Positions 45,584-55,147 of a DNA stretch of 64,000 nucleotides are shown here, in pieces. The translations under genes and the position numbers were made by a program. The stretch spans positions 62,001 to 126,000 of the forward strand of contig NZ_VCIX01000085.1 of NCBI RefSeq assembly GCF_006345825.1, written 5' to 3'. The notes beneath the pieces were generated by a model that saw only the letters and a list, made by a program, of their open reading frames with translations, searched no databases and had not been told where the DNA came from. Within the stretch, counting starts at the first letter, position 1. Each line of letters starts with the position of its first letter. The DNA is from Paenibacillus paridis (GTDB lineage: Bacteria > Bacillota > Bacilli > Paenibacillales > Paenibacillaceae).

Positions 45584-46257
45584 TGGATCTGCAAAGTTTT
45601 TTTCGGAATCCGCTAGAGGATTTGCCGTTTATCGTACTGGCACTGATCATTTCCTTTACGGTGCATGAATTTGCGCATGCTTACAGCGCGTATAAGTTTG
45701 GCGACGATACTGCCTACAACGCAGGCCGGGTTACGCTGAACCCACGCGTCCATCTGGATGTATTAGGCATGGTTTTGATCTTAATCGCAGGTTTTGGATG
45801 GGCAAAGCCCGTTCCGGTCAATCCGAGTAAATTCAGCAGTCCGCGGCTAATGAGCATTATCGTCACGGTGGTAGGTCCTTTAAGCAATTTGTTGATGGGA
45901 ATTATCGGGGTTTTCCTGTTCGTTGGGCTTGATGCGGCAGGTGTATTGGAAGCAAGCTCTCAGGGAGTCAGTGCAGCGATACAAAGGTTTTTCATGTATT
46001 TTATATCCTATAATTTTTTGCTGTTTATTTTTAATTTAATTCCTTTGCCTCCGCTAGATGGCTACCGGATCATCGCTGATCTATTGCCGCTTAAGATTCG
46101 GTACAAAATGGATCAAAATGTGCAATGGGGCATGTTCATTTTCCTGCTCATCGTGTTTATTCCACCGCTTCGGCGCGTAACGCTGGACCCGATATTGTCG
46201 ATTGGCAGCACAATGGCAAGCGATATGTTAAGGTTCGCTTACGATGTTTTTTTCTAA
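45583..46257 (+). CDS. Site-2 protease family membrane peptidase (M50)
   Basis: A 224-residue multi-span protein with HEFAHAY (zinc HExxH) in the first span and NLIPLPPLDGYRI, the second metal motif, near the end; it has no PDZ domain. It belongs to the short YwhC-type branch of the S2P family, whose substrates are mostly unknown. ATG 45583 overlaps the prmA stop (TAATG), so the two are coupled. The frame is open from 45544, inside prmA. Relative to B. subtilis it is inserted between prmA and rsmE. Confidence 0.9.
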   Translation: MDLQSFFRNPLEDLPFIVLALIISFTVHEFAHAYSAYKFGDDTAYNAGRVTLNPRVHLDVLGMVLILIAGFGWAKPVPVNPSKFSSPRLMSIIVTVVGPLSNLLMGIIGVFLFVGLDAAGVLEASSQGVSAAIQRFFMYFISYNFLLFIFNLIPLPPLDGYRIIADLLPLKIRYKMDQNVQWGMFIFLLIVFIPPLRRVTLDPILSIGSTMASDMLRFAYDVFF

Positions 46258-46378
46258 AGCTAACCATACGTTGTGAAATTGGGAAAGAACGGCTTGGCAA
46301 CGGTTTCTGATAGATTTAGAACAGCTATACATGCTATTATGAAGGATGGAATTTGTTTAAGGGTGGTTATGAATTAAG

Positions 46379-47155
46379 ATGCAACGATATTTTGTAGCGG
46401 CGGAGCAATTCGGAGACAACGAGATTCGCTTAACGGGCGAGGATGCGCATCACGCGGTCAGGGTCATGCGTTCGAAGCCTGGCGATAAATTCATCGTTAG
46501 CGACGGGCAGTCGCGGACGGCGTTGGTTGCTGTAGCGGAAGCTTCTCCAACGCTAATAACAGCGGAAATCATTGAAATGCTAGATGCGGACAGCGAACCT
46601 GCATGGTCCGTCACCATTGCGCAAAGTTTGCCCAAAGGCGATAAGATGGAGCTGGTCATCCAGAAAGGGACTGAGATTGGCGCTTACGCGTTTATTCCTT
46701 TTCAGTCGGAGCGGATGGTTGTGCAGTACGATGCCAAGAAGGAAGCGAAACGGATAGAGCGATGGAGCAAAATCGCTAAGGAAGCAGCGGAGCAAGCCCA
46801 TCGCAGCCGGATTCCGGCTATTGAGCCATTGAAGAGCTGGCGTGAGCTGGTTCAAGCGATAGGCGATTATGATCTGGTCCTGTTTTGCTACGAGCGCGAA
46901 GGTCACGCTGCCCATGGAAGAGGGATTCGTTCCGCGGTTGAAGAATGGCGGCAAAGCGCATCTACGGTCGGTGCAGCGAAAGTGCTGCTTATCGTAGGGT
47001 CCGAGGGAGGCTTTACAGACCGGGAAGCGAAAGAGGCAGAAGCTGCAGGTGCCGTACTGACGGGACTCGGCAGAAGAATATTAAGAACGGAAACAGCAGG
47101 CCTTGTAGGATTAACCTGCTTATTATATGAATCCGGAGAAATGGGAGGAGCGTAA
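46379..47155 (+). CDS. rsmE: 16S rRNA m3U1498 methyltransferase
   Basis: A SPOUT-class enzyme: the N-terminal PUA-like domain contains GEDAHHAVRVMR, and the C-terminal knot has IVGSEGGFTDREAKEAEAAG, LGRRILRTETAGLVGL. The 258 residues fit. The Shine-Dalgarno GGTGG is about 11 bases before ATG 46379. mtaB starts 5 bases after the stop, so they share a transcript as in B. subtilis. Confidence 0.95.
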   Translation: MQRYFVAAEQFGDNEIRLTGEDAHHAVRVMRSKPGDKFIVSDGQSRTALVAVAEASPTLITAEIIEMLDADSEPAWSVTIAQSLPKGDKMELVIQKGTEIGAYAFIPFQSERMVVQYDAKKEAKRIERWSKIAKEAAEQAHRSRIPAIEPLKSWRELVQAIGDYDLVLFCYEREGHAAHGRGIRSAVEEWRQSASTVGAAKVLLIVGSEGGFTDREAKEAEAAGAVLTGLGRRILRTETAGLVGLTCLLYESGEMGGA

Positions 47156-47160
47156 CAACT

Positions 47161-48552
47161 ATGCCAACAGTCGCATTTTATACGCTGGGCTGCAAAGTAA
47201 ACTTCTATGATACAGAAGCGATTTGGCAGCTATTTAAGAACGAAGGTTACGAGCAGGTCGATTTCGAAGCGACCGCTGATGTTTATTTAATTAATACATG
47301 TACCGTGACAAATACGGGAGATAAGAAGAGCCGCCAGATTATTAGACGGGCTGTGCGCCGCAATCCGGATGCCGTCATTGCGGTAACTGGCTGTTATGCT
47401 CAGACCTCTCCCGCGGAAATTATGGCAATCGAAGGCGTGGACCTTGTCATCGGGACACAGGACCGCGAGAAAATTATGAGCTTTGTTGATCAGATTCAAG
47501 GTGACCGCAAACCGGTCAACGCTGTGCGCAACATTATGAAGACGCGTGACTTTGAAGAGTTGGACGTTCCGGACTTTTCCGAACGGACGAGGGCATTTCT
47601 GAAAATTCAGGAAGGATGCAATAATTTCTGCACCTTCTGCATTATTCCGTGGTCGCGGGGCCTCTCACGCAGCCGTGCGCCTCAAAGCGTGCTGGAGCAG
47701 GCGAAGCAGCTAGTAGCCTCGGGTTATAAGGAAATCGTATTGACGGGCATTCACACGGGTGGCTATGGCGATGATATGGAAAATTACAATCTAACGAGCC
47801 TCCTTTGGGATTTGGACAAAATTGAGGGTCTCGAGCGGATTCGGATCAGCTCCATTGAAGCAAGCCAAATCGATGACGCGATGATCGACGTATTGAACCG
47901 TTCAACCAAAATGTGCCGTCACCTTCATATTCCGCTTCAAGCGGGAGAGGACTCCGTGCTAAAGCGTATGCGCCGCAAGTATACGACTGCGGAGTTTGCA
48001 GCAAAGATCAAGAGGCTGCACGAAGCCATGCCTGGCGTAGCGATTACGACGGACGTTATTGTGGGCTTCCCTGGTGAAACGGAAGAGATGTTTGAGAGCG
48101 GCTTCCGCTTCATGGAGGATCTGAAGTTTGCTGAAATGCATGTGTTCCCATACTCGAAACGTACGGGAACGCCTGCTGCCCGGATGGATGAGCAAGTCGA
48201 AGACGAGATTAAGAACGAACGCGTGCACAAGCTAATCGACTTATCAGAGAAAATGCAGCTTGCATACGCGAAGCAGTATGTGGGTCAGGTGCTTGATGTC
48301 ATTCCTGAGCGGGATTATAAAGGAGCGCCTGGAACAGGGCTCGTGATGGGCTACACGGATAACTATATTCAAGTGGTATTCAACGGTACCGAAGCCTTGA
48401 TCGGAAAGCTTTGCCGGGTCAAAATTACGGAAGCGGGCGTAAACGAATGCCGCGCCAAGCTGGTTCGCGTTTTGGATGAGCTACCCGCAGCAGATAATGA
48501 TACTGAATTGCATAGCTTTGTTCTGGAACGTCCAGAAGCGATAAGAGCATAA
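47161..48552 (+). CDS. mtaB: MtaB, tRNA t6A37 methylthiotransferase
   Basis: A two-cluster radical SAM enzyme that makes ms2t6A in tRNA. The N-terminal MTTase domain has the three cluster cysteines (TLGCKVN, INTCTVT, TGCYAQ); CNNFCTFC is the radical SAM cluster; a TRAM-like RNA-binding domain follows. The 463 residues match YqeV/MtaB rather than MiaB. AGGAG lies ahead of the ATG. Confidence 0.94.
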   Translation: MPTVAFYTLGCKVNFYDTEAIWQLFKNEGYEQVDFEATADVYLINTCTVTNTGDKKSRQIIRRAVRRNPDAVIAVTGCYAQTSPAEIMAIEGVDLVIGTQDREKIMSFVDQIQGDRKPVNAVRNIMKTRDFEELDVPDFSERTRAFLKIQEGCNNFCTFCIIPWSRGLSRSRAPQSVLEQAKQLVASGYKEIVLTGIHTGGYGDDMENYNLTSLLWDLDKIEGLERIRISSIEASQIDDAMIDVLNRSTKMCRHLHIPLQAGEDSVLKRMRRKYTTAEFAAKIKRLHEAMPGVAITTDVIVGFPGETEEMFESGFRFMEDLKFAEMHVFPYSKRTGTPAARMDEQVEDEIKNERVHKLIDLSEKMQLAYAKQYVGQVLDVIPERDYKGAPGTGLVMGYTDNYIQVVFNGTEALIGKLCRVKITEAGVNECRAKLVRVLDELPAADNDTELHSFVLERPEAIRA

Positions 48553-48586
48553 CCAAAGCCAGATCAATGCGGGGGTTCCTTTGCTA

Positions 48587-48610
48587 ATCGATTCCCTTTC
48601 GGGAATCGAT
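48587..48610 (+). repeat. Perfect hairpin before the Nudix gene
   Basis: ATCGATTCCC-TTTC-GGGAATCGAT, a perfect 10-bp stem with a 4-base loop and no T tract. GGAGGAATCC follows directly. TTCCTTTGCT-like blocks flank it on both sides (CCTTTGCT at about 48578 and 48619). Confidence 0.55.
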
Positions 48611-48667
48611 GGAGGAATCCTTTGCTGCATATACTATCCAAATGAATGCTGCAGGGGGGAAACGGAC

Positions 48668-49099
48668 ATGAAGGAAATTTCAGCAGGCGGTGTCGTATAT
48701 CGCCGAAACGAGGAAGGAAAGCTTCAAATTCAGCTCATTCAGGATCGTTACGGAAAAGTATCGCTGCCAAAAGGGAAAATGGAAGCCGGCGAAACAATTG
48801 AACAGACGGCCTTGCGGGAAATCGCTGAAGAAACCGGGCTTGAAGGCGTCATTATCGCTCCCATTGACCAGATTAAATATAAGTATGAGCATGAGAAGCT
48901 GGGCTCCGTAGATAAAGAGGTCCATTATTATTTGGTAGAAGCCGTAGGAGGCTCCTTGCAGGCCCAGGTGGAAGAGATACGCGGAGTAGATTGGTTCGAG
49001 CCCCAGGATGCCTGGAGACGGCAGAAACAATCGGGCTACGATAACAATCATCGCATTGTTGCAGGCGCTTTCCAATTGCTCGGTTTGCAAACGGATTAG
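48668..49099 (+). CDS. Nudix hydrolase
   Basis: The Nudix box G-x5-E-x7-REIAEETG is complete (GKMEAGETIEQTALREIAEE); YGKVSLPKG precedes it and VHYYLVEAVGG follows. The 143-residue length and the early GGVVYRRNEEGK suggest the diadenosine polyphosphate/ADP-ribose-type hydrolases, but the substrate is not certain. I use ATG 48668, 9 bases after AGGGGG, rather than the frame from 48581, which crosses the hairpin. It ends only 2 bases from the convergent transporter gene. Confidence 0.88.
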   Translation: MKEISAGGVVYRRNEEGKLQIQLIQDRYGKVSLPKGKMEAGETIEQTALREIAEETGLEGVIIAPIDQIKYKYEHEKLGSVDKEVHYYLVEAVGGSLQAQVEEIRGVDWFEPQDAWRRQKQSGYDNNHRIVAGAFQLLGLQTD

Positions 49100-49101
49100 T
49101 A

Positions 49102-50082
49102 TTAGTGCCGTGCTGACGGCCCGAGGCGGCGAAAGATGCCAAGATAGCAGAACGGAAGCGCAATTAAAGAGCTCAGTACGTTAAAGATCGTTTGCGTATG
49201 GGCAATTTGCCCGGCAGGGGTTGCAGATATCCATTCGGATAGGGAGGTAAGCTCTCCTACAAAGGGCATAAATAGCAAAGCTCCCCCAGCATTTAGCACA
49301 ACATGAGACCAAGCGACATATTGTCCCGCTTTTGTTCCGCCGATGGAGGCAAGCAAAGCAGTCGCGCATGTGCCGATATTTGCGCCGAGCACCACGGCAA
49401 TGCCCAGTTCAATTGGCATTGCGCCTACGGATACAAAGCCCATAATGATTCCGATAACGGCCGCGCTGCTGTGAACGGCAGCAGTAAGAACGGCGCCGGC
49501 TGCTAGTCCCCACCATAGGCTCTCGCCTGCTTTATCGAGAAACCAACTGAAAAAAGGGCTGTCTTGAACAGCGGGGCCTACGCCTTGCATCATTCCCATT
49601 CCAGTTAGCAGCAAAGCAAATCCGCAAAGAACGACCGAAGAGGAACGAAGCGGATCCAGCCAACGGGTATTGCGAAGCGCTGGCACGATGCGCAATTCGC
49701 CAAGCATGGCCGTAGCGATCCAGATCGCCAAAGATACAGCGAGTAAGGGCACAGCAAGCTTGTTCAAATTTAAACCAATAAGCTCTGTCGTGATGCAGGT
49801 GCCGATATTGGTGCCCAGAATGATGCCGAGCGTGCGCGGAAAGGTTAGCAAGCCGGCGTTCACCATCCCGATTGCAAGGACGGTAACAGCGGTGCTGCTT
49901 TGAAGAAAAGCAGTAGTGACCGTGCCTATCGCTAGTCCGTGGATCGGCGTTGCTGTTGAACTCTCGAGTACGCCTGTCAGGAATGGACCGGCTAAACGGT
50001 GTAGAGCGAGCTCCATCAGCTTCATGCCGCACATGAATACTGCGAAACCAAGAAGCATGGGAATGAGAATAGAATGAATCAT
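49102..50082 (-). CDS. Na+/phosphate cotransporter family protein (YqeW-like)
   Basis: A 326-residue membrane protein with two PNaS repeats, the first containing TTAFLQSSTAVTVLAIGMVN and the second AVHSSAAVIGIIMGF, each followed by LGxNIGTC. The duplicated QSS-type motif is the signature of the Na/Pi cotransporter family. It lies after mtaB like B. subtilis yqeW but is turned to the opposite strand. There is no PhoU domain, unlike the long NptA-type members. It is convergent with the Nudix gene. Confidence 0.87.
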   Translation of the reverse strand: MIHSILIPMLLGFAVFMCGMKLMELALHRLAGPFLTGVLESSTATPIHGLAIGTVTTAFLQSSTAVTVLAIGMVNAGLLTFPRTLGIILGTNIGTCITTELIGLNLNKLAVPLLAVSLAIWIATAMLGELRIVPALRNTRWLDPLRSSSVVLCGFALLLTGMGMMQGVGPAVQDSPFFSWFLDKAGESLWWGLAAGAVLTAAVHSSAAVIGIIMGFVSVGAMPIELGIAVVLGANIGTCATALLASIGGTKAGQYVAWSHVVLNAGGALLFMPFVGELTSLSEWISATPAGQIAHTQTIFNVLSSLIALPFCYLGIFRRLGPSARH

Positions 50083-50191
50083 GGGATGCTCTCCTTATCT
50101 GTTTGTAAAGGGTGCATTTCGTAACTATACATATGCTGTTGTAAGTACAAGCATGACAAGCATTATCCAAACGAGGGGAAGAGAAAACAAC

Positions 50192-51598
50192 GTGAGCCAT
50201 CCGAAAATTTATCTATTGAAAGCAAGAAAGAAACGATTGGAACAAGGTCATCCCTGGGTTTATGCAACGGAAATCGACCGACTGGAGGGTGACGCGCAGC
50301 CAGGGGATTTGGTAGATGTCGTTAACCATCAAGGCCGCTATTTGGCAACAGGGTATTGGAATCCAAAGTCCCAAATTACGGTGCGCATCGTTGCTTATCA
50401 GCCGATTGCTGCTATGGATGCTGATTTTTTCCGCAGCCGGCTTCGTGCATGCGCAGAGCATCGCCGCCGTTTCGTAGCCGACGGTGATTGCCGTCTCGTT
50501 TACGGGGAAGCGGATTTCCTTCCTGGTCTAGTTGTCGACCGCTTTAATCATGTGTTGGTTCTTCAGCTTCTGACTTTGGGGATGGATGTTCGCAGGGAAG
50601 CGCTGATTGAGGCGCTAATCGATGTATTTCAGCCTCAGGGGATTTATGAGCGAAGCGATGTGAGCGTTCGTACGCTGGAGGGTCTGGAGGAGCGGACGGG
50701 CGTGCTTTATGGCGAATGTCCGTCCATTATTGAAATTGAAGAGAACGGATTAAAGCTGGAGGTCGATATCGTTGAAGGCCAGAAAACGGGCTATTTCTTC
50801 GACCAACGCGAGAACCGGGCCGCTATTGCACCGCTAATGACAGGCTGGGGAGGCCGCAGCGGCATCCGTCTGGCAAGCCGTGCAGCGGCTGAAGCGGGAG
50901 ATAAGGAAGCTCTTGAAGCCTCGACTCGGACTGGTGAAGCAACAGATCTTGTACCTGTAAACGCTAATGGCAAGATCGTTACGTTCCCTTATTGGGATGG
51001 GGCCTCCGTGCTAGAGTGCTTTGCCCATACCGGAAGCTTTACTTTGCATGCTTGTAAATATGGGGCGAAGAAAGTGACATGCCTCGATGTATCGGAGCAC
51101 GCAATCGAGACTGCCAAACGCAATGTAGAGCGCAATGGCTTTACGGACCGGGTAGAATTTGTCGTCGCTGACGCCTTTGAATATTTGCGCGCCCAGGTCA
51201 AAGGAATCGATGAGCGCAAGCAGCGCAGCCTAGGCGGCGTGGATACGTCGAAGAAGCTGGAGAGCTCTGCAGGTCGAACATGGGACGTAGTCATTCTGGA
51301 CCCGCCTGCCTTTGCCAAAACGAAGAGTGCTGTGGCTGGCGCTTGCCGCGGATACAAAGACATTAACCTGCAAGGACTCAAGCTAGTGAATGAAGGGGGA
51401 TATCTCGTCACGGCAAGCTGCTCGTACCATATGCGTCCGGAATTGTTTTTGGAGACTATTCAAGAAGCCGCCGTGGATGCAGGCAAGCAGCTGCGCTTGG
51501 TGGAATGGCGCGCCGCAGGGAAAGATCACCCGCAATTGCTTGGCGTCAACGAAGGACATTATTTAAAATTCGCGATTTTTGAAGTAAGAAGCAAATAA
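50192..51598 (+). CDS. RlmI-like 23S rRNA cytosine-5 methyltransferase with insertions
   Basis: The N-terminal PUA domain (LKARKKRLEQGHPWVYATEI) and EEF-type linker lead to a SAM domain with FAHTGSFTLHACKYGAKKV (motif I) and VILDPPAFAKTK (NPPY-like), then SCSYHM, as in RlmI/YwbD. Between FFDQRENRAAI and motif I there is an extra stretch of about 50 residues, and a second insertion of about 20 residues precedes VVILDPPAF. I use GTG 50192, whose N-terminus aligns with the family; upstream frame from 50081 is probably untranslated. It is divergent from the cotransporter. Confidence 0.85.
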   Translation: MSHPKIYLLKARKKRLEQGHPWVYATEIDRLEGDAQPGDLVDVVNHQGRYLATGYWNPKSQITVRIVAYQPIAAMDADFFRSRLRACAEHRRRFVADGDCRLVYGEADFLPGLVVDRFNHVLVLQLLTLGMDVRREALIEALIDVFQPQGIYERSDVSVRTLEGLEERTGVLYGECPSIIEIEENGLKLEVDIVEGQKTGYFFDQRENRAAIAPLMTGWGGRSGIRLASRAAAEAGDKEALEASTRTGEATDLVPVNANGKIVTFPYWDGASVLECFAHTGSFTLHACKYGAKKVTCLDVSEHAIETAKRNVERNGFTDRVEFVVADAFEYLRAQVKGIDERKQRSLGGVDTSKKLESSAGRTWDVVILDPPAFAKTKSAVAGACRGYKDINLQGLKLVNEGGYLVTASCSYHMRPELFLETIQEAAVDAGKQLRLVEWRAAGKDHPQLLGVNEGHYLKFAIFEVRSK

Positions 51599-51628
51599 TC
51601 CAAGTGGAAATACAAGGGAGGGCTGCAC

Positions 51629-54600
51629 ATGTCGCTTCGCTTTGTCATTGGACGTTCCGGAACCGGTAAAACGTCCTATTGCTTGAACGAAATCAGGGAC
51701 CAGCTGCGGGGCGAGCCGGATGGGCCTCCGCTCGTGATGCTTGTTCCGGAGCAGGCCACCTTTCAGACGGAATATGCTCTTCTTCAAACTGGCGGTTTAA
51801 ACGGCACGATTAGGGCACAGGCGCTGAGCTTTCGGCGTCTGGCCTTTCGCGTCATGCAGGAAACGGGCGGAACGGCACTCGTTCCGATCGGCGATACGGG
51901 AAAGCATATGCTGCTTTACAAGATCGTACACCGGCTTGGGCAGCAGCTGGAGCTGTTTCAAAGCGGTGCAGAGCAGCCCGGCTTTATTGATAGGCTGGCA
52001 GAGCTGCTGACTGAATGGAAACGGTACGGGATTGATTCAGAGATGCTGCAAGGCCAGACGGAGGCTTCCGCCTCGGGAGCAGGGAAGTCTACATTATTAA
52101 ATCGAAAACTGCATGATTTGCAGCTTATCTATAGTCAGATGGAGCAGGAACTCGCGGGCATGTATATCGACGCCGAGGATTATTTGCGTTATTTGCAAAA
52201 TGGCTTTGCCGGAGCCTCAGCGATGCAAGGCATACAAATTTGGGTCGACGGCTTCTTTGGTTTCACGCCGACGGAATACGAAGCGTTAGGGGCGCTAATG
52301 GCTTCTTCGGCACAAGTAACCGTCACCCTTACGCTTAATCGGCCTTATCTACCGGGTGAGCAGCCGCATGAGCTGGATTTGTTTCACCCTACTGCTGAAA
52401 CCTATAACAAGCTGCTGGAGCTAGCGGCGAAATACGATGTGGATGTTTTGCCGCCAACCCTCCTTGGAGAAACCCTGCCGGCCCGTTTCAAGGACAGTCC
52501 GATGCTTGCCCATTTGGAGAAGCATTATGGAGAACGCGTGCCGATGCTCATCACGGACCGTTCCATGCTCGATATTGACCATGCTCAATGCGGCGTATCC
52601 TTGCATGCTGCCGCCAATCGCCGTGCTGAGGTAGAGGCTGTAGCCAGGGATCTTGTCCGCAGAGCACAGCACGAGGGGCTCCGCTGGCGCGATGCTGCGG
52701 TCTTGGTGCGCAATAGTGAGGACTACTCGGACTACATCGGCTTGGTCTTCGCAGATTACAACATTCCTTTTTTTGTGGACCAGAAGGAGAAGGCTGTCCA
52801 TCATCCGCTTGTGGAGTTTATTAGGTCCTCACTGGAGACGGTTTTGTTCGGGTGGCGTTACGACGCGGTGTTCCGCTGCGTAAAGACAGAGATGCTGTTT
52901 CCGATGGATGGGAGCTTGCTTCGCGAGTGGTTCGATTTGCTTGAAAACTACGCGCTCGCCGCTGGCATAGACGGCTGGAAATGGCTCGATAAGAAGCGAT
53001 GGCATCCGCTTGTGCCAGTCTCATTGGATGATGATGAAGACATCGCAGTTAAAATCAGCGAGAAAGCGCAGCGGGAATTTGATATTGTGCTAGCTGCAAG
53101 GGAAGCTGTCGTACAGCCGCTTAAACGGTTCGGAGAAGCGTTGAAGAAAGCGGGCAATGTTCAGGAGATGTGCGAGGCGCTGTACCTGCTCCTTGACCAC
53201 TCAGGCGCAGCAGACCGTTTAGAGCGTTGGGGCATTCAGGATGCCCAAGCAGGCAAGACGCAACGGGCCAGAAGCCACCGGCAGCTCTGGGACAGCGTGA
53301 TGCAGCTGCTTGACCAATTGGTTGAGCTTGCAGGAGCGCAGACGGTATCGCCAGAGCTGTTTGCCGGCATGATCGAAGCCGGGCTGGATAGCCTAAAGCT
53401 TGCAGCCGTGCCGCCGGCACTCGATCAGGTGCTGATCGGCAGCATGGATCGTACGAGATCGGGACAGGTCAAGGTGTCTTACGTACTTGGCGCCAACGAT
53501 GGCGTGATGCCGATGAGGGTGAAGGAAGATGGCATTCTGACCGAGCAGGAGCGCGAGCGGCTGGCAGAGGATGGCATAGCCATGGCGCCCGGCGTAAGGC
53601 GCCGTTTGCTGGATGAACGGTTTATGATTTACAATGCGTTAACTACGCCAAGCAGGCATCTGTGGTTGAGCTGGGCACAAGCGGATGAAGAAGGGAAAAG
53701 CCTGTTGCCCTCTGAAATCATCCGTCATGTCCGCCAGCTGTTTCCCGGCATTTCTGTTCAAAGCGTGGCGGCAGAGCCTTCGCCAAGCTTGTCTATCGCA
53801 GAGCAGCGGATGTTCGTGTCGCAGCCGCAGCGGACATTGTCCTATCTGATTGCTGCCATTCGAAAATGGCAGAATGGAGCGGATATTGCCCCGTTCTGGT
53901 GGGATATGTACAACTGGTTTGCAGTCAGGCCGGAATGGCAGCGGAAGCTGCAGCTTTTGACAGGCTCCTTGACCTACGTAAACCAAGAGCATTTGCTCAC
54001 TAAGGACACGGCAAGGGAACTTTATGGAGCGCGGCTGCAGGTCAGCGTTTCTCGCATGGAGCGGTTCGTGTCTTGCCCATTTCAGCATTTTGCCATTCAT
54101 GGCTTGAAGCTGCGGGAGAGAAAGCTGTACCGCCTTGACGCGCCTGATGTCGGGCAGCTCTTCCATGCGGCGCTTAGCAAAATGACATCCGGACTTGGCG
54201 GCGGCTGGGGGCAGGCTTCTGAAGCCGAGCTGAAGGCGGTCGCCTCACGGACAGTTGACGAGCTGACGCCAAAGCTGCAATCGCAAATTCTGCTCAGCAG
54301 CAGCCGATTTCAATATATTGCACGCAAGCTGAAAGAGATTGTTGGTCAAGCGGCTCTTATGCTTGGCGAGCACGCTCGAAGAGCAAAGTTTCAGCCAGTT
54401 GGAACGGAGGTTGATTTTGGCCCAGACGGCACTTTGCCTTCTCTGCGCATCCCGCTTGAGGGCGGGGGTGAGATGGAGATTATCGGCAGAATTGACCGCG
54501 TCGATGCGGCTGAGACCGAGGAAGGCCTTCTGCTGCGCGTGCTTGACTATAAATCCAGTTCCACGAATTTAAGGCTGGAGGAGGTCGCATTTGGCTTATC

Positions 54601-55144
54601 GCTGCAAATGTTGACTTACCTCGACGTTCTTGTTACGCATGCTTCTTCATGGCTTGGCCAGGCTGCGTCGCCTGCTGGCGTGTTGTATTTTCATGTGCAT
54701 AATCCGGTGCTTGCGCTGACCAACGGCATTAGTCCCATTGAAGCCAGCAGCAGGTTGCTCAAGCGCTTCAAGATGAAAGGCCTTGTATCGGCAGATGCTA
54801 CGACTGTCAAATTGATGGATGACGAACTCGAGACCGGATATTCCGAGCTGCTGCCTGTAGCTTTAAAGAGAGACGGAAGCTTTTACAGCAGCTCCTCCGT
54901 CGTGACAAATGAGCAATGGGACGTATTGAGACATTCGGTTAGAACGACTATTAGCCGCATTGGAAGCGCGATACAGGCTGGAGAGGTGTCCATTGAGCCT
55001 TATCGTATGGGGACCAAGACACCTTGTCAATATTGCGACTACAAAGCGGTTTGCCAATTCGATGCCCAATTCGAAGGCAATGATTATAGGAAACTGAGCA
55101 AGCCTTCGAAAGAAGAGATTTGGCAGCAGTTGGAGAGGGAGTAG
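51629..55144 (+). CDS. addB: ATP-dependent nuclease subunit B
   Basis: AddB is one half of the AddAB helicase-nuclease that processes double-strand breaks toward Chi sites. The protein has a Walker A-like GRSGTGKTSYC at the N-terminus, an inactive helicase-like middle and a C-terminal RecB-type nuclease domain (IDRVD and LRVLDYKSSSTNLR). Four cysteines (FVSCPFQHF and PCQYCDYKAVC) form the iron-sulfur staple. The 1171 residues are typical. addA starts 3 bases after the stop. Confidence 0.96.
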   Translation: MSLRFVIGRSGTGKTSYCLNEIRDQLRGEPDGPPLVMLVPEQATFQTEYALLQTGGLNGTIRAQALSFRRLAFRVMQETGGTALVPIGDTGKHMLLYKIVHRLGQQLELFQSGAEQPGFIDRLAELLTEWKRYGIDSEMLQGQTEASASGAGKSTLLNRKLHDLQLIYSQMEQELAGMYIDAEDYLRYLQNGFAGASAMQGIQIWVDGFFGFTPTEYEALGALMASSAQVTVTLTLNRPYLPGEQPHELDLFHPTAETYNKLLELAAKYDVDVLPPTLLGETLPARFKDSPMLAHLEKHYGERVPMLITDRSMLDIDHAQCGVSLHAAANRRAEVEAVARDLVRRAQHEGLRWRDAAVLVRNSEDYSDYIGLVFADYNIPFFVDQKEKAVHHPLVEFIRSSLETVLFGWRYDAVFRCVKTEMLFPMDGSLLREWFDLLENYALAAGIDGWKWLDKKRWHPLVPVSLDDDEDIAVKISEKAQREFDIVLAAREAVVQPLKRFGEALKKAGNVQEMCEALYLLLDHSGAADRLERWGIQDAQAGKTQRARSHRQLWDSVMQLLDQLVELAGAQTVSPELFAGMIEAGLDSLKLAAVPPALDQVLIGSMDRTRSGQVKVSYVLGANDGVMPMRVKEDGILTEQERERLAEDGIAMAPGVRRRLLDERFMIYNALTTPSRHLWLSWAQADEEGKSLLPSEIIRHVRQLFPGISVQSVAAEPSPSLSIAEQRMFVSQPQRTLSYLIAAIRKWQNGADIAPFWWDMYNWFAVRPEWQRKLQLLTGSLTYVNQEHLLTKDTARELYGARLQVSVSRMERFVSCPFQHFAIHGLKLRERKLYRLDAPDVGQLFHAALSKMTSGLGGGWGQASEAELKAVASRTVDELTPKLQSQILLSSSRFQYIARKLKEIVGQAALMLGEHARRAKFQPVGTEVDFGPDGTLPSLRIPLEGGGEMEIIGRIDRVDAAETEEGLLLRVLDYKSSSTNLRLEEVAFGLSLQMLTYLDVLVTHASSWLGQAASPAGVLYFHVHNPVLALTNGISPIEASSRLLKRFKMKGLVSADATTVKLMDDELETGYSELLPVALKRDGSFYSSSSVVTNEQWDVLRHSVRTTISRIGSAIQAGEVSIEPYRMGTKTPCQYCDYKAVCQFDAQFEGNDYRKLSKPSKEEIWQQLERE

Positions 55145-55147
55145 AAG

